A stretch of DNA of 64,000 bases from contig CM034102.1 in assembly GCA_019914945.1 (NCBI GenBank), positions 10,219,501-10,283,500 on the forward strand. The letters run 5' to 3'. This DNA comes from Typha latifolia (taxonomy: Eukaryota; Streptophyta; Magnoliopsida; Poales; Typhaceae). Positions 45,251-57,602 of this stretch are shown piece by piece. Numbering within the stretch: position 1 is the stretch's first letter; the number at the start of each line of letters is the position of its first letter. The notes below the pieces were generated by a model. The model was not told the DNA's origin and did no database searches. It worked only from the letters and a program-made list of their open reading frames with translations. A program made the translations under genes and the position numbers.

Positions 45251-48200
45251 ACCCAGATCACATACGAATCTAAAAAAGGTTTAAATATTTAAGTCATAGA
45301 TCGAAAAGTTTAGTAGCTATTCCAAATAGCAATCAAGTCTAATGAGGCTCTAAAAGTTTTCTTATTAAATTGTTGACAAATACAATAGTAAAAAATTAGA
45401 GGATTTTAAGTTGTACTTTAAATGGTAAATATCAACTAGGTTGGCGTGTATCCAGATTTGCAATACAATAACATAGGCACATCCCAATTGCTTACCTACA
45501 TATCTATCATTTACAAAATAATATCATAATACAAACATTTTTCAAAAAATCCTTCTAAAAATAGCAAATCCCAATCATTTGCAAAATTAGAGTTTTGCTA
45601 ACCAAGGTAGTACGATACCACCAGGCAGACCGCTCAAAAATTCTTCGCTGAAGAGGCCAAGAAGAAGATCATTTGGAAACCTTTGGTGTCTTTTACTATG
45701 GCGCCAAGCAAAAGAAGTTAGGTACAGAGTAAAATTTATGCTATATATATTATAAATCTCTCCAAGTTTGTCAAAATTTTGCAACTTTGATTTACTCTGA
45801 TAGCTCATTTACTTGATATTTAAATAGCATGTGTGGAACAATGAATTCCACTTAGTAGCTTTTTTTTAATGTTTTGGAGGGGGAAATGGCAACTCAGCAT
45901 TTAAGAGTGGACTCCAACGCTGCCTCTAGAATATTTACTGTGATTGCCATAACATGAATAGCATGAGTGATGCATGTTAAAATCCTTTCATATCTGTTCG
46001 TTAAAGCATGAGCCTACCCAATTTATCTCAATTTGTTACTTGTGAGGTGCAATTAATAGGCTTTTTGTAATCATTTTCTTTTTCTTGTGTTGATCAAGAC
46101 GTGCATCAGCTTCTCCTCACTGCTATTGTGGAATATATCTATAGTTAGCGGTATAAAAGAAAGTGGGGGAGAAAAATCCTTTGGCTCGTTTACTTTTTGA
46201 ATAATATCAATTTTAAAATATATTTTTTTTATCACTATATTGTCGAATAAAAGTATAATAATTATATTTAATATGGTATAAAATGAAGAAAAAGATGGTA
46301 AAAAGTTTTTAATTTTTATTAAATTACCATAAATATTTTTTGATTTGATATAAAGTAAATTAATGTGATGAATATTAAGGGTAAACTAATAATTAGATTA
46401 ATATGTAATATAAGATATAATTTTAATAAATAGTGTTTGTATTTTAGAATAAAATTATTATAATATTTACTTTTCAAATAAAAAATTATATTTTATTGTA
46501 AATAAAATTATTCTTAAAAGTAAAGAGGTGGAGAGTATTTAGTAGTGTTTTAGAAAATATTATCTCACTTGTCCCAACTCATGCGTCAATTCTAACGGCA
46601 TCATGATGATCGAACTCTCTATCTCTTTACACGACTCATGATGTCAGTTTATGACTTATCCCGCTGTGCAGAATATCTCATGCAAAACAATACCATTTTG
46701 AACGAGAAAGTGGAAAATGCCAATTGATTCAGAGACTTCCAAATCATTGATCTATCTAATCGGCGGCTACTTCCAGTATCAGGCCAGACCAGCAACTTAC
46801 ATGGCATAAACTAAGCCCATACTAGTAATAAGTTCGAGGACTATCCTTTTCAAGTATTTAGATTCGTAGGAAGCCTCCAGTTCTGGCCAAAAAACACAAG
46901 CACCATAAAAGGATCCCAATCATGTCAAATCTAACTAATATATAAGCAGCCCTTTTCCGATATGCTATCAATATCTTGAACAGGATATTATTATCCCTAA
47001 TATATCTTTTGTTTTAGAACGAATGGGCAATGCCCAATTATCATTTTCTAAGATCAAGGAAGACTGGACAGAGTAATTCAAGGTTACATAAAGAGGCGAA
47101 GAACAGAAAGGACAAAGAATGGGAAGTAGGGTTACATAAATGGAAGTATATAGGTTCATAAGTTCCACCAATATCATTGTGAGAAGCATCCCCTAAAGAG
47201 ACTTGGTAAAATCTACAAGAGGACCGGTGGTTACTCGAAAAGTTGAATCCTAGAATTGAAGGGATTGCTGGTGCTAAACAGGTGCTCGATTGTCTCAACC
47301 ACGTCCCCACAGAGAACAAACCTAATGAATCATTTTCTAGCAAGATTAGCTCTCGCATCCAACTACAAAGAAGAATTCCAAATTCACCTAGCTCTAGTTT
47401 AGTTTAGGAATAATTTAGTTTTCTCATTTTAGAATGCAACTTCTTATTTTAGAATAATAACTAAATATCATAATAATCTCATTATAGAATACAAACATAA
47501 TTTATTAAAATTATATTTTATACTACAAACCGGCTCAGTTACTAATTTACTATTGAAATCTATTACATCAATCTATTTTATGACAAATCAAAATATATTT
47601 ATGATAATTTTTTAAAAAATTATGATATATTTTCCTTCACTTTATTTCACATCAAAAGAAATTACTACACCCTTATTTCAAAAGACAAGTGAACATAAAA
47701 ATAATTATTTCTAAAATAAAGAATTTATTTTGAAAATAACAAAAAGCAATAAACGAGAACTTAAGGTGTTCAAAAGTTAATCAAAAAAAGTTGACAAAAG
47801 TTGTAGGATTTAGCCATAAAGGAACCATAGTTTGTAATGGTTTGAGTTCAAGCCTAGTCCTTGAACTTGGCCGGGACTTTAGTCTCATTCAATAACGAAA
47901 TATTATTTTATTTCTAACCAAGTTCACTCCCCAATAAAAAGAGAAAATTAAAAAAAGATCTATTTGAATTCAAATAGATTCCAAATTTATCTTTGAAATG
48001 GTTTACCTCTATCTTTTTTTTATGTCTTATCAATATTCTCTCCTCTCCCCTATCTTCAAAAAATTAATATTTTTTATTATGTTTTAAGAAAAAAATTAGT
48101 ATGCAAAAAAGTAAATGATCCATACTAGTGGAATAATAATAATATTATCATTAAGATATCTTTCTCATATATTTAATACGGGTTAAAAAATAATTATTTA

Positions 48201-48426
48201 TAAAATTAAATAACTCGATGGCTTACCGTGATGAAGTTGTACAATGTTTAAATTGATGATACAATTGTATTGTTTATATAGCATTGAAGACAAGCTTGTA
48301 AGCCTTCAGTTTAATTGCCAGAGTCAAAAAATAAAAATAAAAATAACTCATAATAAATGTTTTTACTAGTTTGAAAGACAAGCATTATAAAAATATTTTT
48401 AAAATACTTATTTGTGCCAAAATTAC
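45251..48426. other. intergenic, no gene recognised
   Basis: AT-rich with short open frames at 45587-45808 and 46968-47358 (minus strand) that match nothing I know and lack neighbouring exons. 46200-46560 is extremely AT-rich. I see no repeats with clear ends. Confidence 0.5.
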
Positions 48427-48704
48427 ATTTTTACTAGGTCAGAAGAATGGTTGCCATCTTACTCAGATTATTCTGGGTTTATAAGCCTGCATGACCCCAA
48501 AGAAAAGTTGTTTGCAAACTTACAAGCTTACAGGCTTGCAAATGAAATTTAAATAATTCTCATAGTTCTGCAAAATAGAGGGAGGGAAAAGTCAAAATAA
48601 CGGCAAACATTGACTATAGTGTAATGTCATTTCATGTCATCACTTTTACTAGCTTAGAAACCTAGTTGGCATCTTACTTGGACTATTGCAGGCTTACCCA
48701 TGTT
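48427..48704. repeat. host sequence duplicated in tandem, second copy interrupted
   Basis: The phrase TTTTTACTAG, GGTTGCCATCTTACTCAG and ATTATTCTGG at 48427-48480 recurs at 48648-48704 as CTTTTACTAG, GTTGGCATCTTACTTGG and ACTATTGCAGG. The continuation (AAAGTTGTTTGCAAACTTAC, then GTAATGTCATTTCATGTCAT) recurs at about 58280-58430, beyond the LTR composite. One ~220-bp unit is thus present twice, and the second copy is split by 48705-58257. Confidence 0.65.
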
Positions 48705-49058
48705 AGGGTCAAACATTTACACCTAAACCTAAGGACCAATCTATACCAAAGTATATTCGAATCATAAATTACTTGAGGACGAAACTTTATACTTAAATCC
48801 ATAGAAATTCGCATAGATCAATCTCATTTTTTGAGAAATCACCAACCGTTCTTGTGAGCACAAGACTCGTCTCTAATAGTAAGAAGTTCTTCTTTTGAAA
48901 CCACAAAAATAGATCTTCTAAAACTTCAAGATTTTGCCCTTGAGAAATTCTTTCTAATTTTTTTATGGATATCTCTTCTCTCTATCTTAGATAGGATCAA
49001 AAAAGATAAGACAATTAATTTGTATATATATGAATAACTTTTCAGATTCGGTTTCTTC
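48705..49058 (-). repeat. 3' part of copia K LTR
   Basis: Starts TGTTAGGGTCAAACA on the plus strand and is homologous to 57603-57975 (AACCTAAGGACCAATCTA, ATCATAAATTACTTGAGGAC, and so on). It joins the integrase relic directly, so RT, RNase H and the rest of the LTR are deleted. Confidence 0.75.
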
Positions 49059-49460
49059 ACCAATTCACTTGGTAAAGTGGTACGACTCGTCATACTCTTT
49101 ACCATATCCTTAAGTGTCCTATTGTATCGCTTAGCCACTCTATTCATTGCAAGCAAACCTGACAATGTATACTGAGGCACAATGCTGCATTAATCTATGA
49201 ATTGTGCAAAAGCCCCCGAACTTTGTTCACCTGATCCATCATATCTAACATAATATACACCATCACAATCATATCTAATGGCCTTAATGTGTTTGTCAAG
49301 TTGTAACTCAACTTCCTCTTTAAAACTTTTGAACACGTCTAAGGCTTGAGCATTTTCTCTAATTAAATATATGTAGCCATATCTAGAATAATCGTCTATG
49401 AATGTAATAAAATATTGTTGTCCATGCAGCTGTTGGAAACGAGTCCACAACTATCGATAT
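49059..49460 (-). pseudogene. copia K integrase relic
   Basis: From 49450 leftwards: YFITFIDDYSRYGYIYLIRE, VFKSFKEEVELQLDKHIKAI, then YDGSGEQSSGAFAQFI, and after a frameshift QYTLSGLLAMNRVAKRYNRT and LKDMVKSMTSRTTLPSEL. Copia integrase of a common plant type. The catalytic SDRGGEY-type box reads YDCDGVYY, and the E-containing box reads MNRVAKRYNRT with Lys in place of Glu, so it is inactive. Confidence 0.9.
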
Positions 49461-50439
49461 GTATTAATTCTAAGAATTCTTCACTCCTTATGGCTTCATA
49501 TTTCTTAAATTGGTTTGTTTCCATTTTATGCAATCAACACAATCATTGTGATCTGAAAAATTTAATGGTTAGACACAAGACATTCAATTCTTTGTTTAGA
49601 AAATCTAATCACTTGTGCCGTAATATGGCCGAATTCCCATTGATTAATTTTCTTTTAAGGCTTCTTGTATCTATATGCAAGGCTTTTAAATAAGAACTAT
49701 TGACATCCAAAGAATATAGATTATCATAAACTGAAAGAAAATCAGAACAACCTGTTTTGAATCATGAAATAAACTAAAATTCTCATTTCCAAAAATACAA
49801 GTAAATCCATACTTATCCAATGCGGAAATAGAAATTAAGTTTGGGTAAAAGATGGTACTACAAATGTCTTATACAAATCCAAATATAATTCAGTTTTCAA
49901 AAGTAATCTATAAGTCCCAATAGCTTCCACCTCAACTTTATTACCATCGTCCACAAAAATGAATATTTCATCATCACTTGGCTTCCGATAATTTAGACAG
50001 CTTTGCAATGATACACTTATGTGAGTATTTGCACCTGAATCTATCCACCAAGTGTATTTAGATATAAAAGTTTAGTTAACCTCCATACAAACCAAAACAA
50101 AAGACACACCTTTCTTAGCACGCCAAGCGTGATAATTTTAGCAATGTTTCTTCTCGTGTCCAACTCCACCTCAAAAGAAACAACTGGTACCATCTAAATT
50201 GTCAACTTGCTTTCCTTTTTTCGGTTTCTTTTGAGTCGTCACTGTAGCTTCCTTATTATCCGTTGGTGTTTTCAACCGTTTCCGCTTTCTTGAATCTTTA
50301 TTTTAGAGGTTGTAGCAACATGGACACTTTATGTCTAATCTTGCTTCAATCTTTTCTCTTCCTATACACAATGTGAGATGAGCTCATTTAGAAACCAAGT
50401 CTTTTTCTGATAATTGTAGCTCACTTTGAACTGACTAAA
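49461..50439 (-). pseudogene. copia K linker, protease and zinc knuckle region, decayed
   Basis: Frequent stops. Recognisable pieces on the minus strand are SISALDKYGFTCIFGNENFS and NTHISVSLQSCLNYRKPSDD-like patches that fit the region between gag and integrase. The VPVVSFEVELDTRRNIAKII patch near 50180-50130 may be the former zinc knuckle. No intact domain. Confidence 0.6.
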
Positions 50440-50940
50440 TTATGTGGGAATGGATATCAAGACTAAGTGCACTAAAAGATCACTAGAGATCTCAAGCTTG
50501 AGTGCCCTTAATTTTAAAGCAACATTAGACATCTCTAGAATGTAGTCATTTATGTTTTCTTTTTTCCTTTTATACTCTATTGAGATAAGTTTTGTTAGAA
50601 GTGTATCAATCTCAGACTTTTCATTCCTAACAAATCTCTTTTCAATGTACTCCAAAAATTTCATAGTGGTAATAATTGAATCTGAAATTGCATCCCGAAA
50701 TGCCTCCGATATAGACTGCTTCATTATCTTGAGACATGCGATTTGACCTCTCCCATTTTTTTCTCCTTCTTTTCTTCAGAAGTATTTGAATCCATAACAG
50801 TGAGAAACAATCTCTAACGCAAAGTCTAGATCCATTACGCCACAAACTATCATTAAGTTCTCTTTCCATGATTTAAAATTGGTCTCATTCAACATAGGTA
50901 TGTTATTTAAGCATGTAGCAATACTAGGTGAATAGCAAAC
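50440..50940 (-). pseudogene. copia K gag relic
   Basis: NFKSWKENLMIVCGVMDLDF at about 50890-50830, then after frameshifts MKQSISEAFRDAISDSIITT, KFLEYIEKRFVRNEKSEIDT and LTKLISIEYKRKKENINDYI (50724-50440), ending DLLVHLVLISIPT. This is the widespread copia gag with the UBN2 domain. At least two frameshifts. It is read from a start near 50940; the exact ATG is uncertain. Confidence 0.9.
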
Positions 50941-51350
50941 AAAGAATAAACACACAAGACAACATGATTTAGTTAAAAAAATTTCTTATGACACTTTAGC
51001 AATTGATCCTCTTTGGGCAATGAATTAATTTCTTATGACACTTTAGCACAATAATCGAGTATTGATGATTCAATAACATATCAATCAACATACCTTTCTT
51101 TGAGCTAACATTGTTGACATTGTTAAACATAATAATCATCACTATAATCATTATTACTACTTTGCACATACAACTTTAACTTTTTCGTACAATAAACATA
51201 AATTAACCTTGTCAGAATATGTCACTTTAGTGACATTATGACTCAATTAACAATCTAAGGTACATATATAACTTAAGTGTCTTTATAAGAATCATAACTT
51301 ATAACTTAACCTTAAACCATAATGATAGGTTCTATGATACCAAATTGATA

Positions 51351-51362
51351 GCTCTGATACCA
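51351..51362 (-). other. primer-binding site at gypsy LTR/copia leader junction
   Basis: TGGTATCAGAGC on the minus strand, one base from the LTR end at 51364. That spacing is the one seen in gypsy A and F. The leader beyond it (to the left) belongs to copia K. A near copy (CTATGATACCAA) lies at 51332-51343. Confidence 0.8.
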
Positions 51363-51363
51363 A

Positions 51364-52201
51364 TGATAGGGTTATGGAATGATTCCTTCAAGATCTGGAT
51401 TTATTGTAGGAAACAGTCCGCGTAACTAAGAGAAAATAATTACCAAATATTCTTTCGTAATTATAAAATTACGAAACTAAGTGGAATCGATCCATAACTC
51501 CCTGATCTACACTTTTCATATTTATGCCCTTTACAGATTCATACTGCAACAGGGACTAAATTATAATTTAGTGCGGATGATGATGGTGGTGACGGGTGGA
51601 GTGGATATTAAGGTTATGGATGGTAATGGAGATGAAGGTGGATGGTTGATGTTGTTTATATGATAAAGACGAAGGGAAAGAAGTGGTCGAGATCTCAAAG
51701 AAGAGGAAGGACTCAACAGATGAAAGAGATTAAAAGTTAGGAGAGACATTGCCAATAATAGAGGTGGTAGGTTGGAGAAGATGGATGAGAGAGATTAGGG
51801 TAGATAGAATAGAGAAAAGATAGGAGGCAAGAAATTAATAATCCAATAGCATAATAATTTTGGCTGCCAACCACACCTTTATAGAGGCTAGCCAATAAGC
51901 CAAAATATAATTATTAACCCTAATTCAAGAAGATTCTTGTCGATAGCATTCGAACGCGCCCGATCGCGTTTGAATGCACAAAAGGCGTTCTCTGTATATG
52001 CAAACACGATGAGGCATTCGAAAGTGCCCGACCGCATTCAAACACATATTTTGCATTCTCTATTTTTGCGAACCTAATGCAGGTGTTCGCAAAAGTGTTC
52101 GAACGCGACCCCTTCTGCATTCGAATGCGACATGCAGGAATTTTATTTTAATGAAAATAAATAACTAATGCAATAAGAAAAGACCTTAATAAAGTGTATC
52201 A
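51364..52201 (-). mobile_element. 3' LTR of gypsy element G
   Basis: 838 bp, same family as 44389-45158. The plus strand starts TGATAGGG and ends TGTATCA. The TATA box (CTCTATAAAGG on the minus strand) is at about 51876-51888. TTCGAA words lie at 51947-52132, upstream of it. To its right is the end of the gypsy polyprotein (CACCTTGTCCTCAAGGTG at 52219-52236), so it is the 3' LTR. To its left a primer-binding site follows, as if it were a 5' LTR. Confidence 0.88.
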
Positions 52202-52967
52202 GCCCACCACGTTTCCCCCACCTTGTCCTCAAGGTGAAAAGTCAAGAAAACACTCCAAAATATCAGTCTCCAACTCCCATGTCGCCTCATCGGATGGCTT
52301 GCCAAGCTACTCAACTAAAATCTCCATCTCTAATCTGGTACTATGTCATTGTCGACACCTAGCAAGTACTCGAACTAGCTCTACAATCTCTGTCTCCTCC
52401 AATGGCTCTGATAGAGCTGATCCAATGACCTCATGATTACCAATGCGCTTCCTCAGTAATGAAACATTGGAAGACAAGATATACTCTCGACCCCTCCGAC
52501 AACTCTAAATGAAATCAACTGGACTGATATGCTCTAACACCCGAACGGACCAAGGTAGCGATGAGCTAACTTTTGGTTACGCATCGGATGCAAGGTCACC
52601 TGTCGATATGGCTGTACCCTCACAAACACACAACTACCGATGTTGAACTCCTACTCCCAATGACTACGATTATAAACTTGCTTCATGTGATTTTGAGCAA
52701 GTTTAAGATGGACACGCAACCTCCTCAATGTGGCGTCTCTATCCATCAAAGCTAAGTTCACCTCCGTCCGATATGTAGATGCCATTAGATCATAAGCACA
52801 TAATGTCAAAGCCCTACGTCCATACACCACCTCAAATAGAATCATGTTAATGCTGCTTTGGTAGGCGGTGTTATAAGACCACTCTGCCCACGATAAGAAC
52901 TCCAACCATCATCTCGGCATCTCTCCAACAAAGCACCTCTAGTACTGCTCAATGCCTCGATTGACCA
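52202..52967 (-). pseudogene. gypsy G integrase C-terminus and chromodomain
   Basis: From 52967 leftwards: MEFLSWAEWSYNTAYQSSIN, VVYGRRALTLCAYD, LRVHLKLAQNHMKQVYNRSH, VRVQPYRQVTLHPMRNQKLA, then the chromodomain-like end EMEILVE, LGKPSDEATWE and the DKV-type tail. Stops occur (for example near 52650). The chromodomain places it among chromoviruses of Ty3/gypsy, which use it to steer integration to heterochromatin. The rest of integrase is split off by LTR J and continues at 55900. Confidence 0.88.
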
Positions 52968-55899
52968 TGTAACACCCGTAAAAATAAAAAATAAAAAAAT
53001 AAAAAATAAAAAATAAAATAATAAAAATTGGCGCACGTGCTACGCACGTGCACCCTAACCGCAGCGCACGTGCCAAGCGCGTGCGCTGACCCCTTCTTCC
53101 CTTTTCCCCACCTCTCGCAGTTAGTTGCGAAAGGTGGGAGAGAAGATCGCCGGAGTGGAGTAACTCCACTCCGATTCTCTCTCCCCTCTCCTCTATTTAA
53201 CCCCCCCTTCTCCCTAAGTTTTTTTTTCTTCTTTTGCGGAATCTCCCCATCTTCATTGTTTCTCTACTCTCCTTTTCTCTTACGAGCCGCCGAGGTCTTC
53301 GTCGCGGACAACGAGCCACCGGAACGCCGGTAGCCGACCAAAACCCTCCCTCTTCGATCGTCAGGTCAGCCTTCAGCCCCTCACTAGTTTAATTCGAAAA
53401 TAGTTTAGTAAGCATGTGTATTTAGGATTTTATTTTTAGTTTACCTTTCGGAAATTCGCCGGCGGCGACCTCGGGTCGACAAACCACCGGTTCGGGAAGC
53501 TTCCGGTCTCTTCCCCTAGCTGTAGGTACCCAAATTGGGTACCCACGGGTGGCGCGTGGAAGGCGTGCCATGTCGCCTCCCACCGTCGAATCCTTTGGCA
53601 CTAGCGGCCACCACCGGCGGTGGTGGCCTCGCTCTTCGTTTTCGGCTGACCCACCTCTTCACTTGGAAGGGTTGGGTATCCGAGGATCGGGCTTCGAGCC
53701 CATCTTGCACTAGGTTGAGAACTCCATGGCCGCCGGCCATGGAGTCCTTCAACTCACACCCCCGGCCGCACTAGCCGGGAGGTTCTTTTTCCTCTGCGCC
53801 CGCCCAAGTCGACACGGTCGACTTGGGGGTGTTGCTACTAGAGCCGGGGGGAGGGGGAGGGGCTGGGCGACAGGGAACGCCGGCAGCAAGACCCCTCTCC
53901 TCTGTTTCTCTTTCCCGGTTGTGGAGACGAGGAGAGGGTGGGGGGTTGGGTCCCCCCACCACTCTCTCTCTCTTTCCCTTGGACTGTGGCATGGGCTGCG
54001 TTGCAGCCCAAGTCCACAGTCCCTTATTTTTTTTTTCTAAGGGTCTCGGTGGACTAGGCTCTGGAGCCCAGTCCACCACCTTCCCTTAGCTTCTGGTGGG
54101 TTGCGGAGGGCCCCGCAGTCCACCTCCTTTTTGTTGTCGGACTGAGCTCTGGAGCCAGTCCACCAACTCCCCCTGCCTGACTGGGCTCTAGAGCCCAGCC
54201 CTTTACTTCTGGTCCAGTGGGCTGCAGGTGGGTCTGCAGCCCACTCTCTCCCTCTCACCCTCACTTAAATTGCTGGGCCTTGGGCTCAGCCCAACCTTTA
54301 ACAATTTTCTTTAACCCTAGTCTAATTAATTGTGAGTCTGTTATTTTCTTAAATTCTGATAGCTGCACAATTTGTAATTATTATAATTTCTCAATCATGT
54401 TGTTAATAAAATTAGTGATTTTCGCAAGATCAAAATAATATTGAATATTAAGTCTTCTCTATTATCTTCACATTTACAATGCGAACCGCTCTAATGACCA
54501 TTATTATAGTAATTAGGACAAATAATATCTCGGACCTAGAAAATCAAACTTAATATACACAACAACACGGTTAGTTTATAAGTCCATTAAATTATTATTT
54601 ATTTATAAATTATTAGATTCAGCATTGTGCGGGAAGGATCTTGAAATTCAGGGAGAGCCGACTGATTATGAGAGTAAGACAAATTCCAGAAATACACCAG
54701 GCGAGTAGAATTCTATAATAGTCCTTAAATTGCATGCTTATGCCATATCTTACCTGTGGTAGTTAAATGATGCTTCTTACATATGAATTTTATATGACAT
54801 CTCATATTTGCATTTAATTACATGTCAGTTCTTTTTGTATTATTTATCACTTAATGCTCAAGTATTGATAGACCCCATGTTTGATCATGATAACTGCTAT
54901 TGTAATGATTATGTTAAATAAATAATAGAAGTCATGACACCACGTGCACGTATCACTATTAGTCAAGTCTCAGTTAGGCAGTGCCCTCTTACCTACTCAA
55001 CCCCGGGGTTAGGGGTAGAGTGTATGTTATATGGTATTATATTAGCGGCCTACACCCGAGGTCGGTAGCAGTGGAGCATTCGGGTGATTACCTTTGCCCT
55101 AATTGGAGACTAGACTAGTATGATATTAGAAAAGATGATTGAGAGATTGGGATTGTAGTTCAAGCGGTACCCGAGGACGCAGGGTTAGGGCGTCTATTGA
55201 GCTGTGTGCTCTTCTCAGCCGTATGTGATGGTTTCGCTCTGTGCGATGATTACTAGAACGGTATTGATGGGCCTACGACTGGGGTCCTTAGTCTGATGGC
55301 CACAGACAACCAATCATATGCAGCGTCGCCAGGCATGTATGGGCGATAATACCGCTAGTTGACTAGTCCTCCTCGATTTTTGTGATGCTGTGTGAGATAT
55401 GTTATTGTGACTCGACTCCTGTGTGGATTTTTTCTATGCAAGATAAGCTATGATCACCAAGTACTTTACCCTGACATGTATGAGCTGCATTTTTACTTAT
55501 CACGTAATATTTCTTAGATTGTTATTAGATTCTACTTGCTGGGCCCTATGCTCACCGCCATTTTTGGTGGAATTATTTCAGAGATGATTGTAGAGGATGC
55601 GGACATTGAGGAGTAGAAGATTTAATTCCCTATTTTTCCTGCATTTGTTATTTCTATTTATTTCAGTAAACTTAGCCCCTGCGAGGGTATTTATGTTTTA
55701 GCAAATTAGAGAAGAACTTGTGACCCTAGAGACTTGTTAAGGCCTGTGACATTATTAATTCAGGACTTTTGTTGGTTTATTATGGTATTGCTTGGTTCGT
55801 TTAAAATACTTGGTGAGAATATTTCACTGACCGGTCACGTGGGAATCACGTGGACATACCCACGTGAAGAACACGTGAGTTTTGGAAGTGGGTGTTTCA
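52968..55899 (+). mobile_element. solo LTR J (TGTAACACCC type), 2.9 kb
   Basis: Starts TGTAACACCCG and ends GTGTTTCA, flanked by GACCA at 52963-52967 and 55900-55904. The start has an A/T-rich stretch (AAAAATAAAAAATAAAA), then GCACGTGCTACGCACGTGC palindromes. A TATA-like CTCTATTTAA lies at 53191. 53500-54250 is very GC-rich and full of chance frames. Near the end are four CACGTG words (55838-55878). No coding domain. It sits in the gypsy G integrase. Confidence 0.92.
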
Positions 55900-55992
55900 G
55901 ACCACCTTGGTTTGGCAGTCCGTTTGTGGATGGTAGACCGAACTGAAGTTCAATCGAGTCCCCTACAATCTGAAAAACTCTGTCCAAAAGTT
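55900..55992 (-). pseudogene. gypsy G integrase, continuation
   Basis: Minus strand: ELQFGLPSTNGLPNQGG, the degenerate form of the family's LxFSxAYHPQTDGQTE box, directly continuing the frame cut at 52967. It ends in AT-rich sequence near 55992, so the element is truncated. Confidence 0.75.
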
Positions 55993-57342
55993 GCTCATAA
56001 AAAATATTAAAAATAATTTAAGATTTGTCTACATATATATATAAGTGTAATAAGTTAAGAGAATAATTTTATTTGGAACTACCAAATAAGTTATGACAAC
56101 TTATAGCAAAATATATTGTTTAAGAAAGGTAGATAAATAGCTTATGGTTACCATCGGAGAGGATTTTGAGATGCAGAAGGGTATTGACGTTTGAGGAGAG
56201 CTATTTACCATTCATATTTTAGAGATGATGTGAATCTTAGGTTGTCATTAATGAGTGTTATATTATTTTAGTTATAATTATTATTATTCGTAGTATTTAT
56301 TTCATTATTATTTTATTTATAGTATGTTATCACCATATTTTACTCATATGATTCATGCATGTTCGAGACATGTGATAATGATTGTATGTGAGGTTAGAAT
56401 ATTAGTCCCAGAGGTGCTCGATGATGTAAGGTTAGGGCATCTTTTGAGCTACGTGCTCCTTATTTTGTTATGTGCGAAGATTTGAGTTGCATGCTCTTTA
56501 TTCCATCACGTGCAATGATATAGATATAGGGTTATGGGCTTACGACCGGGGTCCTTAGTCTAATGGCCACAAACTACTACTCATGTATAGTGTCACCAAA
56601 CATGTACGTACGATTTTACCGCTAGATATCTAATTCCCACTTCGTTGCTTATATGATTTGTGGATGGATATGAAATTCCGTAGAGGCCTATCCTTTTATT
56701 AATTAATGGAGGGGTGTCCTTTGGAAAAGATAAATAGTTTTCACGGTGTAGGTGGAATAGTAAATAAAGAGGCATGAGCCTATAATGGAGTAAATAAGAA
56801 TGGATATTAACTCTCCATGAGTCTTCATTATGATATATAAATTGTATGATAAATTATAACATAATTCATGGATATCTAATAGATATGATTTTCATTATTT
56901 TTTTCATTCAACATTTCACTTCCTGCCTTATTAATTCAAATATGAAATATACATCTGCCATATTTATATTAACTTTAGACTATCGTGGATTGCACTTGCT
57001 TGGCATTTGTGCTCACTACTTTTTGGTGAAATATGTCATAGATCTAGTGGAGGATCGCACATTTATCTTGGAATAGCTAATGCAGTTTAATTATTAGTCG
57101 TTTATATTTACTTGTTTAGGTGAATGGTCGCTCCTGCATGAGCTTGATGTTTTAGATTGTAGGGACATGTATTTCTAGAGGCTTGTTGTAGCCTGTGTTT
57201 TGTGTTGGGTATTAGACTTATATTTTAGTAAAGCTAATTATGGCTTTAATACCTTATGAAAATATTGACCATAGGGTTATGTGAGCACCCCTCGATTACT
57301 CCCCACATGAGGAGCATGCATATCTGATGTTGGGTGCTTCAC
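55993..57342 (+). repeat. degenerate J-family LTR remnant
   Basis: From about 56390 the text parallels LTR J: GATGTAAGGTTAGGGCATCT, CTTACGACCGGGGTCCTTAG, then ATGGCCACAAACTACTACTC and TACGATTTTACCGCTAG. It ends TTGGGTGCTTCA at about 57342, with GAGCATGC and ACATGAGG words corresponding to J's CACGTG series. The first ~400 bp (55993-56390) are AT-rich and not clearly assigned. Much older than J. Confidence 0.7.
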
Positions 57343-57602
57343 AAACGCAGTTGGCAAGATAAGTAACTATGTTCGAACGCACTCGGGCCGCATTCGAACG
57401 TGCACACATAACATGCAATTCGAGAACAAAATCAACTCTTTAATTTATGCTTTTCAAGGTTTTAAATTCATGACAAAATTTAATTAAGAATCATCAATAA
57501 ATTTTAACCAATAATTCGATAAAAATCAATCAAAACAATCCTAATTCTTTTAAGATCAAGTAAGACATACCCTTTGGCATAGTAGGCTTTGATACTACTT
57601 GT
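57343..57602 (-). other. leader region with TTCGAA words and decayed PBS
   Basis: ATGTTCGAACGCACTCGGGC and CGCATTCGAACGTGC at 57369-57403, then AT-rich sequence. At about 57588-57600 the minus strand reads AGTATCAAAGCC, a decayed TGGTATCAGAGCC primer-binding site beside the LTR at 57603. Confidence 0.55.

Noticed and set aside
46968..47358. Two overlapping minus-strand frames of 73 and 105 codons
   Set aside because: No recognisable motif and no neighbouring exons; AT-rich chance frames are the simpler reading.
53028..54264. Several GC-rich open frames on both strands
   Set aside because: They lie inside solo LTR J, overlap each other in many frames and match no family.
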